Shown piece by piece: positions 34,161 to 46,300 of a stretch of DNA of 64,000 bases (position 1 is its first letter; the number at the start of each line of letters is the position of its first letter). The notes beneath the pieces were generated by a model that saw nothing but the letters and a program-made list of their open reading frames with translations, was not told where the DNA came from and made no database searches. Origin of the DNA: Hsuehochloa calcarea (Eukaryota; Streptophyta; Magnoliopsida; Poales; Poaceae); assembly GCA_036346395.1 (NCBI GenBank), contig CM070613.1, positions 23,864,818-23,928,817 on the forward strand, in the 5' to 3' direction. The translations under genes were made by a program, and so were the position numbers.

Positions 34161-37100
34161 GGCAATCGCCCGTGTCATTACCCCTAGGGTAATCACACTT
34201 AGGCATACGGATTACTATTCGTCTGCCCGGTAGAACACCGCTCCAACGAATAGCAAGCCATTTTATCAAGGTTGCGCAGTGAACAATAAAATAGAAATCA
34301 GACATCTTTATTACGACAGTTAACCACGCAAGACTAAGGTTATTTACAAGCGGTAAATTACAAAACTGCCAAAAGAAATTGGGACCAAGTCCCTTATCTT
34401 GCCTTCCTTGCACCCTCCAACTTCTAGTCGTCCCAACGGTTGGATAAAAATGCCCCTCACCCTGTCTCTCGCAGCCAGCGCTATAGCCTCCTGCGGCGTC
34501 TTTGGTACCTGCATGTCCTTCGTCCACTCGGGATATTTCCCGACCGGACTAGGATCTACAAAGGAGAATACTAACAAGGTTGAGTACAGATGTACTCAGC
34601 AAGCATTAATAGCAACATATGCACTGAATGACTCATCTCTGTCTGCATCACAATTTCTATCTCATCTCATTTCATTCTGAAAATAAATCATTAAAACAAT
34701 GGTGGCAAATTTTATACTGAAAATACTACTTGTCACTCGGAGAGAAGATAGACCCCTGGTGGTTCCCGTAGACTCCAATCCAGGAGACTGGCATGAATTC
34801 ATGATTTGTATAGCATCTGCAGCTTGTACCACTTTACCCATAGCTATTCTGAACCTTAAAAGGAACCAGGCCCCCAGCATTACCTTTGATGCGGGTCCAG
34901 GCTCAGAATACAGAACGTTTTCCAGGTTACGTGATTAATTTCTCCACCCATTACTTTCCGTCGGTGCCGACCTCGTCATCACACCGAGTTCTGGTAATGT
35001 TGGTTGAGGCGACTCGCTCCGCACTCAACACTCCACCTTAGCGCTATAGCGCCTTGGATCCCCCACTTCCGGACTTCTCCTACCGGTTCTGGGTTCCTCC
35101 ATATCACACTCACACCTATTACTTACCCATTGTGGAAAGCATAATCACGTAACAAGGTAGCATTTTCTGCCCGCTGAAACGGGAAAATGGTTGGCACTGA
35201 TTTACGGCATCTGACCGAGTAAGAGTTTTGTTGGTCCTTATATTTTACCCATATGTAAAGGGTCCCACCTCTTACCTCATCATTATCATCTTTTTCTCAT
35301 TTTCTTTTCCTGCCCTGGGCCCCCTTTACCAGCCATATAATAAAATTCATCACATTTCTTTTCATCTTTCTCATCTCTTTCATAATCATCTCAATCAGTT
35401 GATTTAAGTTTTGGGAAATAAATTTGTGATGCAATACATATTCTACAGCAATATACGGTTTACATTTGAAATAGCTATATTGATGTTCAAGAGGATCGCT
35501 TGCCTTCAGAATTGCAGAAAATATCGTCGTCGACGAAATCTATACCAACTACACCTGCAGGCGTCGGCTCATCTGCTGCAATTATACGACGGCGAGAATA
35601 ATAAATAATTAAGCAAATACTTAGTGGTTTTATGTGATATTATGCGAATAAACTGCTAATGCAACTCCTATTGGTTAGTCAATTTTACTTTACAAATATT
35701 TTCCCAGATCTTACCCAGTTAGCACTCCGCCACCGAATCGCCTAGGTTAACTCGCTTATGCGCGATTGCGGTACCGACGATCTATCACCCTACAATAGCG
35801 GCCATTCTAACTTACCCTTGTTGCACTCACAAAAACAAAACTGACTGCCTTACACACAAACAGGTTACTAAAAGAGATAAAACGAGCCAAAACCAAAATC
35901 CTAAATTTTCTACACTTAAAATTATACCCAAACTTCTAATCCTAAACCTTAATTATTTACTAACCTAAATACCTAACTAACTACCTAACCCGCCGGCTAA
36001 TCCAAACCCTAACCTAATTATTAACACCGCCGCCTCCGCCTCCTGCCGACACAGCTCCTCCCCACGCCCCTCTCTCTATTTCCTCCCCACTCTCTCGTCT
36101 CCCTTACTCTCTCGCCTCTCTCTCGGATCCTTCGCCGCGGCCTCCACTCCCGTCGGTCGGCTCCTCGGCGCTGCTCCGCTCGCTCGGCTCGAGCTCGCTT
36201 GGTCTGCTGCTGCTGTTCCTTTACCCGGGCCGCCAAGGCAGCGCCGCCATGCGCCTCCTCCATCTCAGCTAGCTGCCGCGCTCCTTGCGCCGCCCGCCCT
36301 GGGCTGCGACCCAGCGCCCTCACTCCCGGCTATCTCTGCCGGCCCTTATGCCCTAGCGCCGCCGCCCGAGCTCTCCCGCGGCTCCTCTCGGTCCGGTGTG
36401 CGTTGGCGTGGCGGCTCGGCCTCCCCGCCGCCGCCTGGTTCTCTCAATGGCTCCTCCTTTGGCTCCTCGCCCGGCTGCTCGCCTTCCCTCGGCGCCCTGC
36501 GCCTCAGTGCCGCCTCCTCGCCTTCTCCCTCATCGCCCGCCCTAGATCTCTCTCTCTCTGGCGCACTCCTGCCGTGTTCTCCTCCTAGCCTCCCGGTTCG
36601 GCTCCTAGCGCCACCTTCTTCTTCACTGGCGCGGCCAAGGCCCGGCCACGCTGCCCGAGTCGGTTCGGCCCTCTACTCGCTCAGATCGGGTGTGCTCCGG
36701 CCCGGTGCTTGGCCTCCCGCTCTCGGTCCTCTCCCCTGGTGCCCTAAGCCCACTCCCGGCTCGGCCTGCTACTGGATTGGTTCACCCGCTCCAAATTGGT
36801 TTTAGGCTAAGCTAATTTTAGTACTAATACACTACTGCAAACTGATGATTTTTTTGTATGCATGTTCATGGTGACCAATTGGGGTGGTGGAGGCTACTGA
36901 AGGTAGATGTTGGACTCGGTTTGCCACTGGGGTAAGTCATCCTCCTGATCTCCCTCTTCACCCCTCCTCCTAGTGCTCTGAGATGGGCTGAACTGAAAGC
37001 TATACTTTGATGCTATTGAGATCTGGTGATACGTGTGAATGGCATGGATGAATGATGGTGAGGCTGTGGTGTGGTTGCTACTTGTGCAGTGGATAGTTCA

Positions 37101-38327
37101 AACTGATGTGTGAATGTGGTTACCTCTTGATGAATCTGGGTGGAGAAAAGGGGTGGCAAGTGCTAGTGCCTTGTCTTTGGTGCTCCCTCTCCTCGATTCC
37201 CTGGCTCCTGGTTCCTGGTGGTTCCTCCGGTGCCAACTTTGACACCCTTGGCCGGTGGTCTTGCCATCTTGTCCTCCTCCTCCTTCTAATTTGGATGGAT
37301 GGTGATCCGAGTTGTGTTTGGTGTGAGTTTGCTTGAGCTTTTGGCGGTGTGGGTGTGGCCTTGTGTTCGCTTTGAAGGGGAAGGCACTTGGTGGGGAGAT
37401 GAAATCACTGGGTTTTGGCCGGGAATGCATCTGCCTGGGGAATGCATTTCTCGGGGAATGCATTCTACGCTTTATCTAGAGCATGCACAATCACGGCTTA
37501 TCTCCGATCGTGCCATGTCTTTTACTGTGCTCTTATTCATCTTCATTTTTACCATGATCCTATTGGTGCACTCGTGAATCGATAAGCTTAAATGGGGAGG
37601 TGCATTTGGTGGGTTGGCTTGCTAATGACCACCATGCCCTTGTGCTAACCGAATGGCTCCTCAAGATATTTGGGGCTATGGGCATTTTGGTCAATTGACT
37701 GGCAATACACTATGCAATGGATTCTCTGCAGTCGATGCAATTTGATATTCGTAGGTGTTGGGTTCGAAAATGCCGAATGATGAAACCTACGGAAATGAGA
37801 CGGCGCCGATTCTCTTAGGTTGGTCTAGGTGTCGTGAGTATCTAGGTGCCGACTGATTTGGGTTAACCTAGGTGACTTGAGAACCAAGATGCCGGTTAAC
37901 CCAGGTTGGTGTGGGTAGTCTTGATACTCAGGGTGCCGGCTAATCTAGGTCGATCTGGGAACCGCGATGATTCCTACTGTACTCTGACGGCAAACTACTT
38001 TATTCTAACTCTATTCTCTAGTTTTTGAACTGCTAATGGTCTTGTGGTTGATTGACGGACAATGGAGCTGGAAATGGTATTTCGGATTGAGTCGAGGAAG
38101 ACGGTTTGACTGGACGGCGATGGACGAATCATGCTTCAAGGAAGACTTCAGTGATATGCAATGCAATACAAGATTTTAATTTAATCTTTTTGTAATGTAC
38201 TCAAAGTTGTAAACATGATCTGTTCTGATGTAATAAATTCTTGTACTACTAAATTCAGAAAATTTTTATTTACTGCTAACCAGCTATTAATGTTAATTAA
38301 ATTAGTCTGATTTTCCGGGTTCTCACA
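34161..38327 (-). repeat. 3' LTR of the 34-47 kb gypsy element
   Basis: On the minus strand it begins TGTGAGAACCC at 38327, next to the polypurine tract. It is nearly colinear with 43336-47545. The middle (36.0-36.8 kb) is extremely GC-rich with several long but spurious frames. The family stem-loop is at 34581-34598. A 77-codon minus-strand frame (34344-34577) is conserved in both LTR copies. Confidence 0.88.
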
Positions 38328-38341
38328 TCCTCCCCCCCTTA
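38328..38341 (-). promoter_or_regulatory. Polypurine tract
   Basis: Reads TAAGGGGGGAGGA on the minus strand directly before the LTR start TGTGAGAACCC, the expected plus-strand priming site. The codons before it (minus strand, ending ISRTKFF then a stop) resemble the end of a gypsy polyprotein. Confidence 0.85.
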
Positions 38342-39420
38342 GAAAAATTTCGTCCTCGAAATTTGGATCTCACTCAAACCGGTTGGGGTAGGCTTCACGT
38401 AGTCTTTTCTCGTATCTTCACGTGGTTTTGCTGACGGGATGACTTCTCCATTTGACCTTGCAATAATGAATCATTTGATTCCGCAGCTTCCGGCCTTCTA
38501 TCGCTACAATGTTCACGCGATGCTTCCATACGTGAGATCACTTCACAATGGTGTATCAAGATTGGTCACATGTTGAGAGTGGTCCCTCCAACATTTTCTG
38601 AGTTGAGGTGCAAGAAGTATGTCGGGGATTCGTGATAACTAGTTCGGTAATTCCATTCGATATGCTAAGGTGTCTTTACACTTTATTATCCGAACTGGTT
38701 TCTCTTTTAATCCATATCAGCACACCCTGCACATAGGTGATACCTTTAAATATTCCTGATTTCAGATTTAAAGATGTAGGTCTTTCCTATGTTGGTTGCG
38801 TAGCTCCTTTGCCTACATTAAGTGCTCTTGGGGTGCCTTCAGGTTAGTTATATTCTCGTCGTTTTCCTGTATCAGATCAAGGCCTAGTAACGGTCTTTCT
38901 CCGACCATAAATCCATAGCTGGGTCATCTGTACTTTCTTGCGTAGAGGCCTCGTATGGTGTTATTTGAGTACTAGACTGGTAGTTGTTCCTGAAATTTGG
39001 TTGATAACCAATTCCATCTCCCGATTTGGGGGCATACCAGGTAATTTCTTAGGGAGTATATCTGAGAAGGCTATCACTACTGGTATGTCCTTTATCTCCT
39101 TTGGTCATGGACTGGTCAATGTAGGATGAGATTGTTTTGGTGGACTTCTGATTCCGATATATTGTATAGCAGCATAAAATTTTAACAGTCGTTCTCTGTT
39201 CTAGGGGTGCCTTCACATGGTGTACTATTGTCCCGTTATGCTGAACAATATACTAAATTCCAAAAGCAGGATCCAGCTCAATTGCCGATCTCTAATGGCA
39301 TTAGGCGATCTCCAATAAGATATAATCCCGACCATAGCAATAGATTGATCATGTACATCAATTTGCTCCATCCTCATAAATTCATCTCGCCCAAGTCTAC
39401 ACCAATTTCTATTTGTCTTC
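38342..39420 (-). pseudogene. Remnants of gypsy polyprotein
   Basis: Only scraps survive. Near 38960-39090 the minus strand matches the protease/reverse transcriptase junction of the intact gypsy element at 59.28-59.36 kb (GGCATACCAGG, CTCCCGATTTGG versus CTCGGTCTGG; protein LPGMPPDR-like). The region between 38342 and 38950 keeps gypsy-like words but no open frame. Reverse transcriptase catalytic motifs, RNase H and integrase were not found. Confidence 0.6.
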
Positions 39421-40690
39421 TAAGCGAAATCATTTGCTAAAATTTTCTGTGGCAAAATCAAATATCATAGCCTCATTTTAAATTGCAATGGAACCTTTGG
39501 CTAAAATTCCCCAATTTCTATCATGTTATCATTTCTAAGATCAGTACGTCAAGCATTCATATTAAAATCATACTCTCCCCAATCAATCTATTACCTCTGT
39601 TGATCCACCATACCATTGTTCACATTAGTCCACCAACGACTGTAGATTAATCAATCACTACTATTCAATTAACTCTCCCAATTTTATCAATTCATTATAA
39701 TTCAACCAATACACCGGCATTCCAATCATAACTCCCGATAGTTATCCAGCTCCATTCCTTATTCATTACCTATCAAGATCCGATTGCTCGTATTAGATTT
39801 CCAACAATAACTACTAATATATCTGGATCCAAATTCATTGTGCATTCATGTCCCATAAATCCAATATGACCTAATCGTCCAATTAGTTTAACCAAGTTTA
39901 CCCATATATCTCATAATTCAACTGGTTCACCGAAAATTAACATCATGCACTGTTATGAACATCCAACATTTTCGTATTTCAATCATCACCTTTACGGGAT
40001 CAATTCTCAATACTAATTTACCCACAATGACTAAAATCTATTTGTATCCACCAAGATGTATTCTATAATCCAACCAAGATTTATCTCTATATATCAACAA
40101 AGATATACTTCTTTGATCCAACCATAACACATTCCAATATTGAACAAATGCATTTCTATCATCCACAATAATATATTTCTAATAATCCGATTACGATGTA
40201 ATCCCATAATCCAACAATGAGGAAATTCAATAGTCCAACTCCGCAATTATATAATCCCATAATTCAATCTTCAGTAATAATCTATTTCCATAATTCAATA
40301 TCCCTGACTCCAATAATCCAACAAATGTGTTCCTATAATCCAGTAGCCAACATTTAGTTCTACATCCAACAATAATCCAATATTCACTAATCAAGCATTT
40401 CTAATAATCCTACATCCCTTGATCCAATATCGACAACAATTTATTTCTAGAATTCGACATTCATTCATCCAATACTCAATAATCCAATAGTAATATATGG
40501 TTATGATCCAATCATTCAGTATCCAACAATTATCTAATTCTATGATCCCATATCCAATAGCTCATTACTCCAATATCCAATCAATAACTTAATTGTATAA
40601 TCTAATATCCCCAAACAATGTGACTCTAGCAATCCGATATCCAATATTTTTGTAATCTTTTAATCCGATATTCAACAATCGTGCCATCTT
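39421..40690. repeat. Low-complexity ATCCAAT/AATCCAACA-rich stretch in the gypsy interior
   Basis: Over 1.2 kb the plus strand is built from variants of AATCCAAnA, ATATCCAAT and CAACAAT, with G almost absent. On the element's sense strand this is a TTGGATT-rich region. It has drifted too far to define a unit length and encodes no protein. It occupies the place where gag-pol coding sequence would be expected. Confidence 0.65.
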
Positions 40691-43320
40691 CCGTCAGGTG
40701 GCGTGCTATACACTTCGCACATCTATGGCTATGTCTACAAGCTACTATTGGGATATGAGTCTCTCAAAGGATGGGTTGAAGATTCTCGGCCCAGGTGGTC
40801 CATATCGGGGTGGTGGTTGTTGTGGCATGCTTGGACCAGGTTCATGGGTAGGTGGTGGATGGTATGTGGTGGTCCTTAAGCCTTGGCCTGATGTAATGGC
40901 AGATGTGGTTCCTGAGTACTGGGGTGTTTCAATTATTTGCCCTGGTGGCTCTCGGTATAATGGTAGTTCGGGATTGGTCAGGGGTTGGCCCGATAAGATC
41001 TATTTCTGGGTTTCTTATTGCTTCATCCTATGGTGATAGATCCCCTCTTAGACCCATTCCTTGCTCCTCATTTCCTTGATCTTTCATCCTTACCCGCTTA
41101 GGAAATCTCCAAATGAGCGTTATCACCGTCATTCCCGCCGCTCGATCCATGACCATTGCTAGGAAAGAGGATTAAATACTTTACAAATGATTCTTTGGGG
41201 ACAAAAGGAGGAATCATTCCCTTCTTGATGTTTATCTTGACTTTAGTGGTTTTTTCGCAGGAAAGGAATTTGTTTTCTCAAAAGATGGGAGTATTTTTTG
41301 ATTGCTGACTTGATTTGGGTAGAACAGATACAACAGCACATTAGATGTACTGCCTACAATTGGAACACGTCCACGAGTTGAGCCACTTTCTAGGGTGTTT
41401 TTACCATAGTGCTCCTATAGGCCGAATGTAAAATTTCTTAGGAAGCAAATGTCTCTCTTGGAAAGAAGGGGAGTAGTTGTACCAACACAATTGCACATAC
41501 TTATTTGGAAGAAGTCGATGGTTGCACTCCTAGAATACCTTTGGTTGATGCCAATTTATCCTCTAGTATTGCCTTACTCTCAACAGGAAAATGGAATTGA
41601 AGATTGTGTCTATCTAGATATGTTGTAAGTACCACAATATCCTGGTTGCTAGGTAGACATTGGGAAATTGAGCCAGTATAAGGTGTGTGAGGAGGACGTC
41701 GGAGGTAAGGTCCTTCCTTTATTGCTTTGCTTTGTGGTGTAAGACAGTTGGAATAATCTCGGACAACCGACCCTAGCCAAGATATCTGAGGAGAAGTTGG
41801 GGCTACTGTTGAAAATAAGATTTGACGGTAAACTCTCACCCTCCACTTTATGGCTTAAAGCTCTGAATTTCCTCCTTTGAGAATCATGTACATATGCTGA
41901 GATGTGTGCTTCCATATATAAACTTCTACGAGTTCAATTGGTGAAGAACCTGTATCATGCACATTTGACGGTGCAAGGATATCAGTTCCCCCAAGACTGC
42001 CCTTCATCATCTGGATTTGCGGTTGTTGACAATTTGTCAGAAGGTGCTGAGGCTTCAAAAACCCTTTTTGCAAAAGACCATGGAGCGCTCTGCTCTTTAC
42101 CACAAAGACCATGAATCCTCGAATGTATGATCTCTATTAGGCGTTCCGCTTCATCTCTATGAAATTGATTCTGTGTGATGATCTTCTCAATGTCAGCGAG
42201 TCCACTGCCATCACTTCGATTTCTGCAAACACTTTCCATTCTGCGGGGGAGGTGTTATGAAATGGGTTGAGTCAGCTGTTGTACCCATAACATTTTAATT
42301 GACGAGTTCTTCTGTTGGTTGTACGAATTTCTTACTTCTTCAGCAGTGATCTGTGGTAGGGAAGGGGTATCATATTTATCTGGCAGAGGCTAACCCGAGG
42401 GTGAGTTGTTATGCCATACACAGTAAGCAAATAACACCAAGAAACAAAGAGATGCAAAAAGATCCAAATCCTATACTACCTGAGTCTATCGTGCTCAGTC
42501 ACGCTCGAGATCCCGTTTCGAGACCGCCCAAATCCACGAGTTTGGGATCGCCGAGCTTGCCCCGAGTGCGAACCTACATCTATCACGATCCACGCGCCCG
42601 TGCACGCCGAGATCCGGCTCGAGTCCACCCAAATCACATATTTGGGATGCGCCAGGTTCATTCGAGCACGCCTGTGATTTCGCTCCTGGTACGCCCGAGC
42701 TACACGCCGAGTGCCACGGACCACTCGTCCGGAAATCGATATGCGTAAATGAGAAAAGTCACATTTTCTTACATCGTCACCTTTATATGCTCTCTTTAAG
42801 TATAATTACTTTTTTTTTGGAAGGCGATTTGATTCATTTGGTGATACAGAGGAATAGATAAGGTGTTCTATGGGTATGGTCTACACTTATCCAAAACTGG
42901 AGAGTGAGTCCATGCCAGAATTCTACTCCATGCCTCTAGTCCAGGCACTATGATCTAAATCTTATATTGATACACCCATGCTAACATTTTCGAATGACCT
43001 ATCCTATGTTGAATGGCTAGCCTGACTGATCATTAACAGGAAATAACAGCATGGATCCTACAACGAGGCACACGATTCTCGGACAAAAGACTGGACCTAA
43101 ACCTCCTGCTAAGGAATGGTTCTACGTTAGTAGGAATGTCACTTTTAAGAAGAGGTAAGCTTTTCAACATAATATATATCTTTTTGAAAGAGGGCGGTTT
43201 GGAATCGAAATTGAAATGAAGGCAAGGATTAATAAAATATTTAGTGCAATATAGCAAGCAAGAAGGACATACTTAAGGTATTGCTACAGTTTCTATTTTA
43301 TTAGCGTGGCCCGATCTTAT
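40691..43320 (-). other. Gag-side interior of the gypsy element (degenerate)
   Basis: No intact gene. At 40700-41030 the minus strand is proline/glycine-rich (HPPPTHEPGPSM and neighbours), compatible with a gypsy Gag linker. Frames at 41501-42239 have protein-like composition but no motif I can name. Two small stem-loops lie at 42527-42546 and 42628-42646. The block ends at the primer-binding site. Confidence 0.4.
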
Positions 43321-43333
43321 TGCTCTGATACCA
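43321..43333 (-). promoter_or_regulatory. Primer-binding site of the 34-47 kb gypsy element
   Basis: TGGTATCAGAGCA on the minus strand, two bases inside the LTR end, complementary to initiator-methionine tRNA. This fixes the element's orientation and shows that 43336-47545 is its 5' LTR. Confidence 0.93.
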
Positions 43334-43335
43334 CC

Positions 43336-46300
43336 TGTGACGCCCCGTGTCATTACCCCTAGGGTAATCACACTTAGGCATACGGATTACTATTCGCCCG
43401 CGCGGTAGAACACCGCCCAACGAATAGCAAGCCATTTTATCGTGGTTGCGCAGTGAACAATAAAATAGAAATCAGACATCTTTATTACGACAGTTAACCA
43501 CGCAAGACTAAGGTTATTTACAAGCGGTAAATTACAAAACTGCCAAAAGAAATTGGGACCAAGTCCCTTATCTTGCCTTCCTTGCACCCTCCAACTTCTA
43601 GTCGTCCCAACGGTTGGATAAAAATGCCCCTCACCCTGTCTCTCGCAGCCAGCGCTATAGCCTCCTGCGGCGTCTTTGGTACCTGCATGTCCTTCGTCCA
43701 CTCGGGATATTTCCCGACCGGACTAGGATCTACAAAGGAGAATACTAACAAGGTTGAGTATGGATGTACTCAAGAAGCATTAATAGCAACATATGCATTG
43801 AATGACTCATCTCATCTCATCACAATTTCTATCTCATCTCATTTCATTCAAAATAAATCATTAAAACAATGGTGGCAAATTTTATCTTGAAAACACTACT
43901 TGTCACTCTGAGAGAAGATAGACCCCGGTGGTTCCGTGAGACTCCAATCCAGGAGACTGGCATGAATTCATGATTTGTATAGCACTGCGCAGGCTTGTAC
44001 CACTTTACCCATAGCTATTCTCGAACCTTAAAGGAACCAGCCCCAAAGATTACCTTTGATGCGGGTCCAGCTCGTAATACGTAACGTTTTCGTGTTACGT
44101 GATTAATTTCTCCACCCATTACTTTCCGTCGGTGCCGACCTCGTCATCACACCGAAGTTACGTAATGTTGGTTGAGGCGACGCACCCGCACTCAACACTC
44201 CACCTTAGCGCTATAGCGCCTTGGATCCCCCACTTCCGGACTTCTCCTACCGGTTCTGGGTTCCTCCATATCACACTCACACCTATTACTTACCCATTGT
44301 GGAAAGCATAATCACGTAACAAGGTAGCATTTTCTGCCCGCTGAAACGGGAAAATGGTTGGCACTGATTTACGGCATCTGACCGAGTAAGAGTTTTGTTG
44401 GTCCTTATATTTTACCCATATGTAAAGGGTCCCACCTCTTACCTCATCATTATCATCTTTTTCTCATTTTCTTTTCCTGCCCTGGGCCCCCTTTACCAGC
44501 CATATAATAAAATTCATCACATTTCTTTTCATCTTTCTCATCTCTTTCATAATCATCTCAATCAGTTGATTTAAGTTTTGGGAAATAAATTTGTGATGCA
44601 ATACATATTCTACAGCAATATACGGTTTACATTTGAAATAGCTATATTGATGTTCAAGAGGATCGCTTGCCTTCAGAATTGCAGAAAATATCGTCGTCGA
44701 CGAAATCTATACCAACTACACTGCAGCGTCTACTCATCTGCCGCAATTATACGACGGCGAGAATAATAAATAATTAAGCAAATACTTAGTGGTTTTATGT
44801 GATATTATGCGAATAAACTGCTAATGCAACTCCTATTGGTTAGTCAATTTTACTTTACAAATATTTTCCCAGATCTTACCCAGTTAGCACTCCGCCACTG
44901 GAATCGCCCTAGGGTTAACTCGCTCTACCGCCGCGATTGCCCGGCTGACGATCTATCACCCTACAATAGCGGCCATTCTAACTTACCCTTGTTGCACTCA
45001 CAAAAACAAAACTGACTGCCTTACACACAAACAGGTTACTAAAAGAGATAAACGAGCCAAAACCAAAATCCTAAATTTTCTACACTTAAAATTATACCCA
45101 AACTTCTAATCCTAAACCTTAATTATTTACTAACCTAAATACCTAACTAACTACCTAACCCGACGGCTAATCCAAACCCTAACCTAATTATTAACACCGC
45201 CTCCGCCTCCCCGCCGACACCGCTCCTCCCACGCCCCTCTCTATTTCCTCCCACTCTCTCGTCTCCCTTACTCTCTCGCCTCTCTCTCGGATCCTTCGCC
45301 GCGGCCTCCACTCCCGTCGGTCGGCTCCTCGGCGCTGCTCCGCTCGCTCGGCTCGCCAGTTCGCCAGTTCTGCTGCCGTTCCTTTACCCCGCGGCCAAGG
45401 CGGCGCCGCCATGCGCCCTCCATCTCCAGCCACGCTGCTGCGCTCCTTGCGCCGCCCCGCCACACGCTGCGACCCAGCGCCCTCACTCCCGGCTATCTCT
45501 GCCGGCCCTTATGCCCTAGGCGCCGCGCCGAGCTCTCCCGCGGCTCCTCTCGGTCCGGTGTGCGTTGGCGTGGCCGGCTCGGCCTCCCGGCCGCCCGCCT
45601 GTCTTCTTGGCTCCTCCAATGGCCCGCTCGCTCGCTCGCCTTCCCTCGGCGCCTGCGCCCAGGCCGCCTCCTCTTCCTTCTCCCCTCGATCGCCGGCCCT
45701 AGATCTCTCTCTCTCTCTGGCGCACTCATTGCCGTGTTCTCCTCCCTCGCCTCCCTCCGGTTCGGCTCCTAGCGCCACCTTCTTCTTCACTGGCGCGCCA
45801 AGGCAGCCGCCTGCCTGCTCCGTTCGGTTTCCCCTCTACTCGCTCAGATCGGGTGTGCTCGGCCTGCTTGGCCTCCCGCCTCGGTCCTCTCCTGGTGCCC
45901 TAAGCCCACTCCGGCTCGGCACACTCATCGGATTGGTTCACCCGCTCCAAATTGGTTTTAGGCTAAGCTAATTTTAGTACTAATACACTACTGCAAACTG
46001 ATGAATTTTTTTTTTGTATGCATGTTCATGGTGACCAATTGGGGTGGTGGAGGCTACTGAAGGTAGATGTTGGACTCGGTTTGCCATCGGGTAAGTCATC
46101 CTCCTGATCTCCTCTTCACCCTCCTCCTAGTGCTCGAGATGGGTGAATCAAAGCTATACTTTGATGCTATTGAGATCCGTGATACGTGTGAATGGCATGG
46201 ATGAATGATGGTGAGGTGTGGTGTGGTTGCTACTTGTGCCAGTGGATAGTTCAAACTGATGTGTGAATGTGGTTACCTCTTGATGAATCTGGGTGGAGAA

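Noticed and set aside
36021..36805. Frames of 100-135 codons on both strands, also present near 45.2-46.0 kb
   Set aside because: GC-rich LTR segment. The two LTR copies do not keep the same frame because of indels.
40698..41036. 112-codon plus-strand Gly/Trp-rich frame
   Set aside because: It is the complement of a Pro-rich Gag-like stretch of the antisense gypsy element; the plus-strand frame is a shadow.
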